Source of the DNA: Pleionea litopenaei
Lineage (GTDB): Bacteria > Pseudomonadota > Gammaproteobacteria > Enterobacterales > Kangiellaceae
Reading direction: 5' to 3'
Length of the DNA stretch: 64,000 bases
Assembly (NCBI RefSeq): GCF_031198435.1
Contig: NZ_CP133548.1
Location: 1,676,501 to 1,740,500 of the forward strand
Position numbers and translations under genes: made by a program. How positions within the stretch are numbered: position 1 is the stretch's first letter; every line of letters starts with the position of its first letter. The notes beneath the pieces were generated by a model that ran no database searches, was not told where the DNA came from, and was given only the letters and a program-made list of their open reading frames with translations. Shown here piece by piece: positions 56,483 through 64,000 of the stretch.

Positions 56483-56930
56483 ACAATCAAAAATATCTTA
56501 CTTAGTCGTAACTTCTTTTTTAGTTTTATCACTAGTTGTTGTTGTTTATCTAAAGATTCCCGAAATGATAGACAGCCCAAATAGACACTTGGCGATTGAG
56601 CTTAGCAGAAAAGAGACTGCTCTCTCTGACTATAAGATTAATTTTTTAATTTGGCTAGGAGCTAACGCCTCAGCAGGTGATGATGAGTCAGGTGAGATTA
56701 ATCATCCAAGAAACGTAATTCTTTTCAAAGCTATTAGAAACAAAAGGTATAATGTAATTCCATTACTCATAGCACATTACACTCCAGAACAGATAGAGGA
56801 AGCTTACAATATTGCAAAGAACGATTGCCGAATGCTCGATGCTTTAGATGCATTATTCTTAGCTAGTAATATCGACATAAGCAGCCTAAGCTCTGATGAA
56901 TGCAAGCCTCAACTACAAACTAGGAACTAA
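56475..56930 (+). CDS. Membrane-anchored candidate immunity protein
   Basis: 151 aa, GTG start overlapping the RHS stop by 8 nt. One N-terminal hydrophobic segment ([18 protein letters not shown]), then a helical domain: [18 protein letters not shown] and [20 protein letters not shown], ankyrin-like in feel. The position directly behind the toxin tip is that of a cognate immunity gene. Homologous to the gene at 58368. The gap 56931-57250 is AT-rich and has no ORF I trust. Confidence 0.65.
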   Translation: MIKQSKISYLVVTSFLVLSLVVVVYLKIPEMIDSPNRHLAIELSRKETALSDYKINFLIWLGANASAGDDESGEINHPRNVILFKAIRNKRYNVIPLLIAHYTPEQIEEAYNIAKNDCRMLDALDALFLASNIDISSLSSDECKPQLQTRN

Positions 56931-57250
56931 TAAGGAAAAACTGACCTATTTAGTTAAATGAATCAGAAATTTGTATGAGCAAGCATTCTGAATAGGATAA
57001 AGAATTAAAAGTCTGTCATCTGATGGGATCTTGATTCGAATATATTCGAATTCTTAGGTGATACAGTAGCTCCAATGTAGAAAGGACTACTCTGGAGCAA
57101 TCAAAAGATTGATTCATTCAACAAACAAGCTACTGAAGGTATCGATTGAGATCATTAGGATATTATTTATGAGTAGAGAAAGAAGGCTCGCTCAAAGTGC
57201 ATAGAGGTTTTGGTTTTACGTGTTAAATAAAGGAGTTACACAGCTAGGGC

Positions 57251-57454
57251 TTGGAGGAGGTGTTTTTATACTATCTGTTAAATATTGACAGGGTAGCATT
57301 CATTCAATTTAAGTCATTTGCGGCACGAAATTTTTTTGAAATAGATGAAACTTATATTCACTGCCAATCAGGAGGATATCATCATACTGCTAGCGGTTAT
57401 TCTAGCGGCGAGGCATTTGATGAGGGATGGACAAATAGATGTATGGAGAACTAG
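57251..57454 (+). pseudogene. Fragment of a secreted or toxin-tip-like protein
   Basis: 67 codons from a TTG: KSFAARNFFEIDETYIHCQS then GGYHHTASGYSSGEAFDEGW. Upstream in another frame the phrase LGLGGGVFILSVKY looks like the continuation, so it is likely a decayed gene with a frameshift. Function unknown; may be an old RHS tip. Confidence 0.4.
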
Positions 57455-57542
57455 CGTACTTTATTTTTCAAGTTACTGACTAACACCCAGTAACTTGTCT
57501 CCAATATTTACAGGTTTCTTAAATAAACCTATAGGAAATGAT

Positions 57543-57992
57543 ATGCTGAGTCATATATATTTTAATAGTCTTTTTGCAAACCCATTATTAATAGTAAGTA
57601 CAGTTTTATATTGGCACTCAACTAATGAGAAGTCGACTTTTCTTCTATGCTTGCTTCTGTTCGCGTTATGCGTCTTTCATTTTCTAGGTTTAAAAATAAA
57701 ATCAGACGGACTAGCCCCTGCAAATTTCACAGATAAGACATTCTTTCGAGACGTAATATTTTCTTATGTCTTTGGGCGAACAAAAAACAAAATATATTAT
57801 ATAAAAACAGGCCTTCTTGTAGAAATATTTTTAATTAGTATTATATCTAGCATTCTTGCTGGGATATTACTTTCAAGCTTTGGATTAACCTACAGCATTA
57901 TAGCTAGCGTACTCGCATCACCATTAATATACATCCCTTTCTTTAAAACAAACCAATTGAAACTATACTCCAATAAGGCCGAAGAATCTTGA
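57543..57992 (+). CDS. Hypothetical multi-pass membrane protein
   Basis: 149 aa from the ATG at 57543 (AGGA 7 nt upstream). About four hydrophobic segments: FANPLLIVSTVLYWHS, LLCLLLFALCVFHFLGLKI, LVEIFLISIISSILAGILL and SIIASVLASPLIYIPF. Could protect against a membrane-acting effector or be an unrelated cargo gene; no family recognised. Confidence 0.55.
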   Translation: MLSHIYFNSLFANPLLIVSTVLYWHSTNEKSTFLLCLLLFALCVFHFLGLKIKSDGLAPANFTDKTFFRDVIFSYVFGRTKNKIYYIKTGLLVEIFLISIISSILAGILLSSFGLTYSIIASVLASPLIYIPFFKTNQLKLYSNKAEES

Positions 57993-58092
57993 TTTCCAAG
58001 TTATCATACAAAATAAGTTAAAAAATATATTCACCTAACACCTTTTAACTAGTGAGATTAAATAATATATTTTTTAGTGGATTATCTGATCG

Positions 58093-58335
58093 ATGATTAA
58101 CAAAACAATTAGGCGTTACAAGACTGTAATTCTCAAAGCCCTAATCTTCTGCGCTCTATCATGCTTTTTCGGAATGCTTTCATTGTATATTTTCAACTGC
58201 ATAGCTTCATTAAATATTCTAAACGCTGGCATCTTTATCAAAGAAAAATCAAGCTTTCTAATTCCATTGATAATTCTGGGGTTTATTTTAGCGAGTAACT
58301 TCAAAAGAAATACAAAATTAAGTAAAAAGCATTAG
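58093..58335 (+). CDS. Small two-pass membrane protein
   Basis: 80 aa. Hydrophobic segments VILKALIFCALSCFFGMLSL and FLIPLIILGFILAS, with a basic C-terminal tail (KRNTKLSKKH). No family recognised. Candidate immunity or cargo gene in the RHS zone. Confidence 0.5.
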   Translation: MINKTIRRYKTVILKALIFCALSCFFGMLSLYIFNCIASLNILNAGIFIKEKSSFLIPLIILGFILASNFKRNTKLSKKH

Positions 58336-58367
58336 AATGCACTAGGTATGATAGATGGTTTAACGAT

Positions 58368-58769
58368 ATGCGATCAAAGTCAGGAATAAAATACTTTTCT
58401 TTATTATCATTAATTACAATAATGAGCCTTATACAATTTCTGGACTTATATCGTATATTCGATGAACCTAACGATGCTCTAGCGCATGAGGTGATGAACA
58501 AAGAGAGCTACATTTCTGATAAAAAAGTAGAGTTCTTGCTATGGAGAGGCGCAGATCCGTCAGCACCGAATACTGCATTAAATCTAAAGGAAGAAAACCC
58601 TTATAACTTCATACTAATGGCCGCAATACTGAACAATAGAGAAAAAATTATTCCACTTTTGCACGGCAACTATACATCAGAGCAAAAAAAGGCTGCCTTA
58701 GAATACGCTTCTCAGATAGAAAACAATCAAAGTAAGTTGAAATATAATATTGAGTCATTATTTAACTAA
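58368..58769 (+). CDS. Orphan immunity-like protein (paralogue of 56475)
   Basis: 133 aa. Same layout as the gene at 56475: N-terminal membrane segment (YFSLLSLITIMSLIQFL) and a helical domain with KKVEFLLWRGADPSAPN and IIPLLHGNYTSEQKKAALEY, matching [12 protein letters not shown] and [16 protein letters not shown] position for position. No toxin precedes it, so it looks like an orphan immunity gene. Confidence 0.65.
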   Translation: MRSKSGIKYFSLLSLITIMSLIQFLDLYRIFDEPNDALAHEVMNKESYISDKKVEFLLWRGADPSAPNTALNLKEENPYNFILMAAILNNREKIIPLLHGNYTSEQKKAALEYASQIENNQSKLKYNIESLFN

Positions 58770-58812
58770 TAACTTGATTACCTAGAGACGAGATAACCTT
58801 AAGAGGTTAAAA

Positions 58813-58879
58813 TTGATTAAACAATCAAAAACATCTTATTTAGTCGTAACTTCTTTTCTAGTTTTATCACTAGTTGTTG
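58813..58879 (+). pseudogene. Truncated third copy of the immunity gene start
   Basis: About 67 bp nearly identical to the start of the gene at 56475 (a TTG for GTG; encoding [20 protein letters not shown]), then cut off by the IS at 58880. A duplicated fragment, probably a recombination relic. Confidence 0.75.
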
Positions 58880-58956
58880 TGTAAACCTCCCCTAAAATAG
58901 TGGCATCTACATTTGGAGTTCTTCAGGGTAAACTAAACCCATAGGGAGAACTAGAA

Positions 58957-59223
58957 ATGAAAAAATCACGCTACTCAGAAAGTCAGATCGTTAAGATCTT
59001 GAAGGAAGTCGAAAATGGCCGTTTGGTTAAAGAGGTGTGTAGGGAGTACGGGATAGCCGATGCGACCTATTACAACTGGAAATCAAAATATGGCGGAATG
59101 GAAGCTTCAGATGTTAAGCGGTTGAAGGAGCTAGAGGAAGAGAACCGTCGATTAAAGGCCATGTTTGCCGATCTCAGCCTTGAGCATAAGATCCTAAAGG
59201 ACATCGTAGAAAAAAAGCTATAA
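58957..59223 (+). CDS. IS407-type transposase OrfA
   Basis: 88 aa: HTH (KSRYSESQIVKILKEVENGR) and helical zipper (LKELEEENRRLKAMFADLS). Slippery A-AAA-AAG at 59211-59217 near its stop joins it to OrfB. Confidence 0.9.
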   Translation: MKKSRYSESQIVKILKEVENGRLVKEVCREYGIADATYYNWKSKYGGMEASDVKRLKELEEENRRLKAMFADLSLEHKILKDIVEKKL

Positions 59224-60068
59224 AGCCAGCGATAAGGCGAGAACTTGTTGACTATGCGAGAACTCAGCATGGCGCAAGTTTGAGAATGGCCTGTCGCGCA
59301 GTTGGCATCAGTGATTCTACATATCGTTACAAGCCGGACCCGCATCGTGATGATGATGTCATCACGAAGCTACAAGAGGCAGCAGAGCGTTATCCTGCTT
59401 ACGGTTTTAGTAAGTTATTTAAAATACTACGACGCTGGGGTCACCGATGGAATCACAAGCGTATCTATCGAGTTTATTGCATGCTGAACTTAAACAAACG
59501 GCGCAGAGGCAAAAGACGGCTGCCAACGCGAAGCCCAGAGCCACTTGCTATCCCTAGCTCAGCCAATCACTGTTGGTCGATGGACTTTATGAGTGACAGT
59601 TTATTCTGTGGTCGCCGCTTTCGAACGTTTAATTTGGTCGATGACTTTAATCGCGAGGCGCTCGCTATAGAAATAGATTTAAGCTTGCCAGCACCTCGTG
59701 TTATTCGCGTTCTGGAGCGAGTGATAGCATGGCGAGGTCAGCCAAGAAAGTTGCGAATGGATAATGGGCCAGAGTTTATTTCAACCGCACTAGCCGATTG
59801 GGCAGAAGAGCAGCAGATACAGCTGGAGTTTATAAAACCTGGGACGCCAACACAGAATTCATATGTAGAAAGATTTAATCGAACTTATCGAGATGAAATT
59901 TTAAATATGTATGTATTTAAAACACTCCAAGAGGTTCGGAAGATTACTGAGGATTGGATACGAGAGTACAACGAAGAAAGGCCGCACGACTCCCTGAATG
60001 ATTTAACACCATGGGAGCATCTAGCCAGATTCAACAAGCCTGAAAACTCTAATTTAGAGTGCCACTAA
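59217..60068 (+). CDS. IS407-type transposase OrfB (DDE)
   Basis: Frame entered by -1 slippage at 59211-59217; an in-frame TTG lies at 59280. Integrase core: SMDFMSDSLFCG (first D), RMDNGPEFIS (second D), NSYVERFNRTYRDE (E). No internal stop, so probably active. Ends TPWEHLARFNKPEN. Confidence 0.9.
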   Translation, partial: AIKPAIRRELVDYARTQHGASLRMACRAVGISDSTYRYKPDPHRDDDVITKLQEAAERYPAYGFSKLFKILRRWGHRWNHKRIYRVYCMLNLNKRRRGKRRLPTRSPEPLAIPSSANHCWSMDFMSDSLFCGRRFRTFNLVDDFNREALAIEIDLSLPAPRVIRVLERVIAWRGQPRKLRMDNGPEFISTALADWAEEQQIQLEFIKPGTPTQNSYVERFNRTYRDEILNMYVFKTLQEVRKITEDWIREYNEERPHDSLNDLTPWEHLARFNKPENSNLECH

Positions 60069-61028
60069 AACAGGGAGGTTTACACGTTCATTATTGTAGT
60101 AAACTATCCATTCGTCCAGATCCTTTTGAAGCTCATCCAGTGAACTGTATAATTTCTTCCGAAATGTAACCTGGTAGAACTCGTTCAATATCGTTTTATG
60201 GAATCGTTCGCAGATACCATTGGTTTGCGGTGACATTGCTTTAGTCTTTGTATGCTCGATGTCATTGATTGCTAAATACAGCTGATAGTCGTGATGTTCA
60301 ACTTTTCCACAATACTCAGTGCCGCGATCCGTTAATACTCGCAACATGGGTAACTCATGTTGCTGGAAGTAAGGTAGCACTTTGTCATTAAGTATGTCGG
60401 CTGCGGTAATAGGTGTTTTTGTGGTGTAGAGTTTGGCAAAGGCAACTTTGCTGTAAGTGTCGATGAAGGTTTGTTGGTAAATTCGTCCAACGCCCTTTAG
60501 GTTACCGACATAAAAGGTATCTTGTGAGCCTAAGTAGCCAGGGTGAGCTGTTTCAATCTCACCACAGGCTTCATCATCATTTTTCTTCTTCTCAAGTGCA
60601 GCTATTTGGCTATCGGTCAGTATGATGCCCTCTTTAGCAACCTTATCTTCCAGTGCCTTCAAGCGCTTCTTAAAGTTTTCTAGGTCATGCCTGAGCCATA
60701 TCGACCGGACACCGCTCCCTGATACAAAGACTCCTTTCTTTCGCAACTCGTTACTGGTTCGGTGTTGGCCGTGTGCCGGAAACTCAATGGCATAATTGAT
60801 AACCGCTGTTTCTGTGGCTTCATCAACGCGATTTTTAACATTTGGGTTGCGACGGCTCTTGCTGATAAGGGCATCGATACCGCCTTCTTCGACCAGTTCT
60901 TGATAGCGATAAAATGTATCTCGTGATACGCCCATTACCTTACAGGCTTTCGATACGTTCCCGAGTTCTTCTGCTAAGTTAAGTAAACCAGCTTTGTGTT
61001 TTATGATTGGGTTGTTAGTATGTAGCAT
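60054..61028 (-). pseudogene. IS481-type transposase, C-terminus truncated
   Basis: About 325 aa from the ATG at 61028 (AGGTAA upstream). HTH (NVSKACKVMGVSRDTFYRYQ), DDE region FIDTYSKVAFAKLY, LTDRGTEYCG, ERFHKTILNEFY. The normal end, beginning YNNERTHQGK-like, is replaced after YYNNE by RVNLPVLVAL from the inverted repeat of the neighbouring IS. The catalytic core is intact but the element has lost its left end. Confidence 0.85.
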
Positions 61029-61130
61029 GAGAGTTACCTCTATAACGTTCTGATTTAAAGATTCGACACCTTTAATCAAAACGGGTAACTCTCACTTTTT
61101 CAAGTTGATGTGTCAGATTAAGTCGAGACT
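60085..61130 (-). mobile_element. IS481-type element remnant
   Basis: Left end replaced by the IS407-type element; the right end is uncertain, in the TGTCAGATTAAGTCGAGACT-like region (about 61110-61135). The transposase reads towards low coordinates. Confidence 0.6.
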
Positions 61131-61168
61131 AATTCATTTTAGTGGATAATACAAATGCCTAATCACCG

Positions 61169-61219
61169 TTCTAAGAAAATCATCTTTCTATGAAAATCTT
61201 CTTTCTAAGAAAATCATCG
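61169..61219. repeat. 17-bp tandem repeat, three copies
   Basis: TTCTAAGAAAATCATCT and two variants starting at 61169, 61186 and 61203. Gap 61131-61336 also holds CGTCGGTAATCCGACCT (61288-61304), a relic of the TCGGATT-type repeat; no ORF. Confidence 0.7.
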
Positions 61220-61336
61220 CGCCCAATGGTCTGATTAGAATTGACGGTTTTGGCGTGGCACTCAATATTCAGTTTAATTGTTTGGTCACGCGTCGGTAAT
61301 CCGACCTTAGTTCACAAAAAAATCTCGATAGATGTG

Positions 61337-61684
61337 TCAGTACCAATCTTCGTTTGGATTATCTTCTTTGTACTTCCTTGAAATCTCTTTCGCTTCTGGG
61401 TGATCATTGTGTGCTAATTGGCTATACGCCCAAAAACGAACCTCACGATGTGAACTTGATAATTCAGCTTCTAAAATTGGAATGACTTCTTTCGTTGAAC
61501 AATCCCCTAGGAGCTCAATATATTTACCACGCATCGATGGTTCAGCTTCCGCTTGCATCAAAGCCACGAGCTCTGCAAGATATCTATCAACATTACCTAA
61601 TAAACTAAAATAACCATCTTCATAGGTCATAGCGTCTTTACTTTTCAACAATTCAACTACTTCAGCAAATTCTTGGGCATTCAT
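61337..61684 (-). CDS. HEAT-like repeat hypothetical protein
   Basis: 115 aa, all-helical with a HEAT-like pattern: RGKYIELLGDCSTKEVIPIL then AELSSSHREVRFWAYSQLA. Starts MNAQEFAEVVELLKSKDAMT. Small HEAT proteins of this kind occur as immunity or cargo genes; function unknown. Confidence 0.65.
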   Translation of the reverse strand: MNAQEFAEVVELLKSKDAMTYEDGYFSLLGNVDRYLAELVALMQAEAEPSMRGKYIELLGDCSTKEVIPILEAELSSSHREVRFWAYSQLAHNDHPEAKEISRKYKEDNPNEDWY

Positions 61685-61733
61685 ATCGATTATTTAATTA
61701 TTAATTGAATGTTTTCAGTGCTAAACAGCTTGA

Positions 61734-62129
61734 TCAATTAAGCACTAAAACTTTGTAATATACCTCACCTTTTCTTGGAATGTTTTTTAGTTCAAATCCA
61801 GCTTTAACTAAATACGCTCGAAGCTTTAAGTTAGGCTCTGCACAATTTACAGCATAAACAATACACTCGATTTCCGAAATTGCCTTAATCCTCGCGATGT
61901 GCTTAGACAGCCGAGTGATAGTAGGAAGAACACCTTCTCCACCACCGTCTATCTGTGCTAATTCAACAACGAGTCGATTTTCACTTGATACCGAAAACTG
62001 ACCTAAAACTTGAGCAGTCCCAATGCTTAATACGATTGGATCATCAATCAGAACTAGCTCATCGAAATACTCGATAGGCCACTCTAGAATCTCAGCTACG
62101 CTAAGTCCTTCAACCTTTATTCTACCCAT
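61734..62129 (-). CDS. Hypothetical protein
   Basis: 131 aa: MGRIKVEGLSVAEILEWPIE, then a beta-rich centre (VLSIGTAQVLGQFSVSSENR) and C-terminal YLVKAGFELKNIPRKGEVYY, which resembles the end of an acetyltransferase fold (F-x-x-GF...). Domain assignment is weak. Confidence 0.5.
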   Translation of the reverse strand: MGRIKVEGLSVAEILEWPIEYFDELVLIDDPIVLSIGTAQVLGQFSVSSENRLVVELAQIDGGGEGVLPTITRLSKHIARIKAISEIECIVYAVNCAEPNLKLRAYLVKAGFELKNIPRKGEVYYKVLVLN

Positions 62130-62220
62130 TATTTACTTTCTTAATATCTGAAGTGATGATGTGCTCGTAAACTCATTCTTGAGACAAGAAGCCGCTAAAG
62201 CAGACGGCGTCAGCTTTTCG

Positions 62221-62739
62221 TTAATCATAATCTTCTCCCCAATCTAATACAAATGAGTCTTTCTCCCAAACAACACTAGCAAGATCGCCACACTCCATAC
62301 ACATCGCCCAGGATAGCGAGTTATCCCGAACCATAAAAACCGAGAAGCCGGGTTTATCGTATTCAACGCCGATTGAGTGGAGCAATGCTCCAGATTTAGT
62401 CGTTGCGAAGAGCATCTTGAAATACTTGCCTTGCTTCGATTTAGCCACTCCTGTACGCCAAATTTCAATGACGCCATCGCTATTAAAGTCACCCTCAGCG
62501 ACCAACCGTAGATTATTCCTTTCAATTTCATCGCATTGCTCTTTCAAAAATGAAGAAGGTTGCTCACAGCTAAAAACTAAAATCTTATCGAACTCTGGAT
62601 TAAGGTCTTCGGCCCCAATATTCTGAAACTGCTTAGACTCTGGCTCTTTTTGATAGGTAACCCACCAAGCATAGTTAAAGGCGTAAACATGGGTCGCTAC
62701 TGACATTAAAGCAAAGACTATTAATAGGGAGATCTTCAT
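62221..62739 (-). CDS. Secreted hypothetical protein with a VCBS-like loop
   Basis: 172 aa with signal peptide (KISLLIVFALMSVATHVYAF). Contains VAEGDFNSDGVIEIWRTGVA, a calcium-loop-like D-x-N-x-D-G motif, and cysteine pair CMECGDL. Extracytoplasmic; no enzyme motif. Confidence 0.65.
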   Translation of the reverse strand: MKISLLIVFALMSVATHVYAFNYAWWVTYQKEPESKQFQNIGAEDLNPEFDKILVFSCEQPSSFLKEQCDEIERNNLRLVAEGDFNSDGVIEIWRTGVAKSKQGKYFKMLFATTKSGALLHSIGVEYDKPGFSVFMVRDNSLSWAMCMECGDLASVVWEKDSFVLDWGEDYD

Positions 62740-62881
62740 ACGAGCTTTTAAACCTTACTTTATTTCTAAATTTAACGACTATTAAAGGGCAACACTCAGT
62801 GTATTCAGCACTGAATGCTCCTGTTAAAAGTTAGCTTAGTTTCGCTACTCAACTTTCGCTGGTTGTTATCGTAACTTAGGT

Positions 62882-63175
62882 TCACACTAGCCACCAATAC
62901 AAGCCCCATGATACGCCGAAGACTGTCACAAGCTGAAACCAAAGACTATAATTTCTATACAGCGCGATTCCACCAGTTAGTAACCCAATACCTATAGGTC
63001 CTAGCCAATAGCTCCCCCAAATCGCCCACCCTTCACAGTCAGGAGTGTTTTCTGGACAAGAAAATATGCCTGCCAAAGACCATAAGGCAACACTCAGTAC
63101 GATTACTCCTGACATCAGAAGTATTGACGCAAATAGCTTTCTAATATTCATGTCATCTTTTTGCTCGCTAGCCAC
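62882..63175 (-). CDS. Small membrane protein
   Basis: 97 aa from a GTG at 63175; an ATG at 63151 (MNIRKLFAS) is also likely. Three hydrophobic segments around SILLMSGVIVLSVALWSLAG, YWLGPIGIGLLTGG and FQLVTVFGVSWGLYWWLV. The 142-bp gap to the secreted protein has a GTTAAAT-like box but no clear attC. Confidence 0.55.
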   Translation of the reverse strand: MASEQKDDMNIRKLFASILLMSGVIVLSVALWSLAGIFSCPENTPDCEGWAIWGSYWLGPIGIGLLTGGIALYRNYSLWFQLVTVFGVSWGLYWWLV

Positions 63176-63199
63176 ACAAGGCTAATTAAAAACACAAGA

Positions 63200-64000
63200 C
63201 TAATCCATGAGCTTGCAAGTTCCTGGAGTCAATTCGAATGCAAGAATATCAGAGCTTATAGAAATTGACGATAGCATTGAATCAAATGTCCAGAACTGTA
63301 TATGTACATCAGGTACATTACTAAATGTAATCTTAAGCATATCGTTCTCTGGCCATGTTATTTCGTCACTTTCAAGTTCCTCTGGCCACGACTCTACAAT
63401 TGACATAAACACCTCTTTTGCTTCATCGTCTGATTCCATAGCAGTTTCTAGACTGGCTTCAATGCTATCCCACTCCGATTGTTGTTCAGGATTAAATTCT
63501 CCATCAGAACTTTGCATCAATGCTAGTTGTCTCGCTCTAACTCTAGAATACCGGGTGACATCTACTTCTTCACCTGACTCAGTTCTTAGTATAAATGCTT
63601 TAGACATTACACTTGTTCCATTTGAAGTGCTAAAAGCAAGGCCGGTATACATAGTTATATGTGAAATCGTTGCTCCCGAGAATTGACTCAGTAGCTCTAG
63701 AGCTAACGCTTTAACGTTCCCATTTCTTTTTGCTTCTTCAACTAATTTTTGCCTTTCTTTAGCTCTTATTTCCGCTAACTCTGCTTCCTTAATAATAATA
63801 TCGTGAGCGTCAGAAATCATTTTCTCTAGCGGTTCAGGCTCTTCTCCTTGATAGGAAACAATTGCTCCAAATTCTTTCGCAAATGCACTGCTCACAATCA
63901 TTACGCAGGCACAATCTTTAAGACTCCCACCCCAGCACATACTAATACAAAAGTTCTTGCCTTCAGTGATAGCCTTAAATACTTCGTCATCTTCAATAAC
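63200..64000 (-). CDS. Hypothetical protein (5' end beyond window)
   Basis: The frame stays open from 63200 to the right edge (266 codons seen), so the true start lies outside. Includes a charged coiled-coil-like helix (EAELAEIRAKERQKLVEEAK), then a strand-rich region FILRTESGEEVDVTRYSRVR and an acidic segment SMESDDEAKEVFMSIVE. No family recognised. Confidence 0.6.
   Translation of the reverse strand, partial: VIEDDEVFKAITEGKNFCISMCWGGSLKDCACVMIVSSAFAKEFGAIVSYQGEEPEPLEKMISDAHDIIIKEAELAEIRAKERQKLVEEAKRNGNVKALALELLSQFSGATISHITMYTGLAFSTSNGTSVMSKAFILRTESGEEVDVTRYSRVRARQLALMQSSDGEFNPEQQSEWDSIEASLETAMESDDEAKEVFMSIVESWPEELESDEITWPENDMLKITFSNVPDVHIQFWTFDSMLSSISISSDILAFELTPGTCKLMD

Larger units (their letters stand above)
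58880..60084 (+). mobile_element. IS407-type IS3-family element (1,205 bp)
   Basis: Inverted repeats: left TGTAAACCTCCCC, right (inward) TGTAAACCTCCCTG, both running into TAGTGGCA. Left flank GTTG and right flank CGTT do not match, so there is no target duplication; the junction was rearranged after insertion. Contains orfA/orfB. Confidence 0.9.

Noticed and set aside
62740-62881. attC between 62739 and 62882
   Set aside because: Has GTTAAAT- and GATAAC-like boxes but no pairing stem I could find.

Overview
The window looks like the chromosome of a moderately AT-rich, free-living (probably marine or soil) gammaproteobacterium. The evidence is family content only: an imuA-imuB-dnaE2 mutagenesis operon, a CioAB-type cytochrome bd oxidase with its GbsR/MarR regulator, CysG, CsdA, a YafK/DpaA-type L,D-transpeptidase homologue and MtnA. 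I cannot name the genus. I saw no rRNA, tRNA, CRISPR or prophage genes.

Layout. 1-4.4 kb: SOS-type translesion operon on the minus strand, with dnaE2 cut by the left edge. 4.7-11.5 kb: an XRE regulator, then a run of small minus-strand genes (HD hydrolase, SUKH-like protein, small membrane proteins, RRM protein, secreted hydrolase, GNAT). 11.6-20.6 kb: lipoproteins, a BlaI/M56-peptidase signalling pair with two BlaI-type operators, a papain-fold protease-like protein, an envelope L,D-transpeptidase-fold enzyme and an MFS transporter. 20.6-28.7 kb: cioAB plus regulator, a DUF817 protein, a CvpA-DUF4124 fusion, a Cache-domain protein and cysG.

28.8-~36 kb is the most distinctive stretch. It is a run of small minus-strand genes of mostly unknown function separated by integron attC-like sites (RYYYAAC ... 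GTTRRRY ends, imperfect stems with extrahelical bases). No integrase is present, so I read it as a cluster of attC sites lacking an integrase (CALIN), or the distal part of a chromosomal integron. It holds a lipoprotein hydrolase, GNAT, ankyrin protein, methyltransferase, secreted proteins and a truncated DUF4262 gene.

37.6-50.6 kb: a chemoreceptor, csdA with a strong terminator, an AEC transporter, a class II aldolase next to mtnA (methylthioadenosine salvage), a MepA-like endopeptidase, five 150-bp tandem repeats rich in short palindromes, an esterase with a helical C-terminal region, and small zinc-ribbon and secreted proteins. 51.0-58.9 kb: an RHS/YD-repeat polymorphic toxin gene split by an IS3-family element whose precise removal restores one ~1,421-codon frame. 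It is followed by an overlapping membrane-anchored candidate immunity gene, an orphan paralogue, a truncated third copy and other small membrane proteins. 58.9-61.1 kb: an IS407-type element joined to a truncated IS481-type transposase. 61.3-64 kb: more small minus-strand genes, the last open at the right edge.

The window therefore combines a conserved core with two plastic zones: the cassette array and the RHS/IS zone. The translesion operon, the antibiotic-type BlaI/M56 module and the bd oxidase are stress-response functions.
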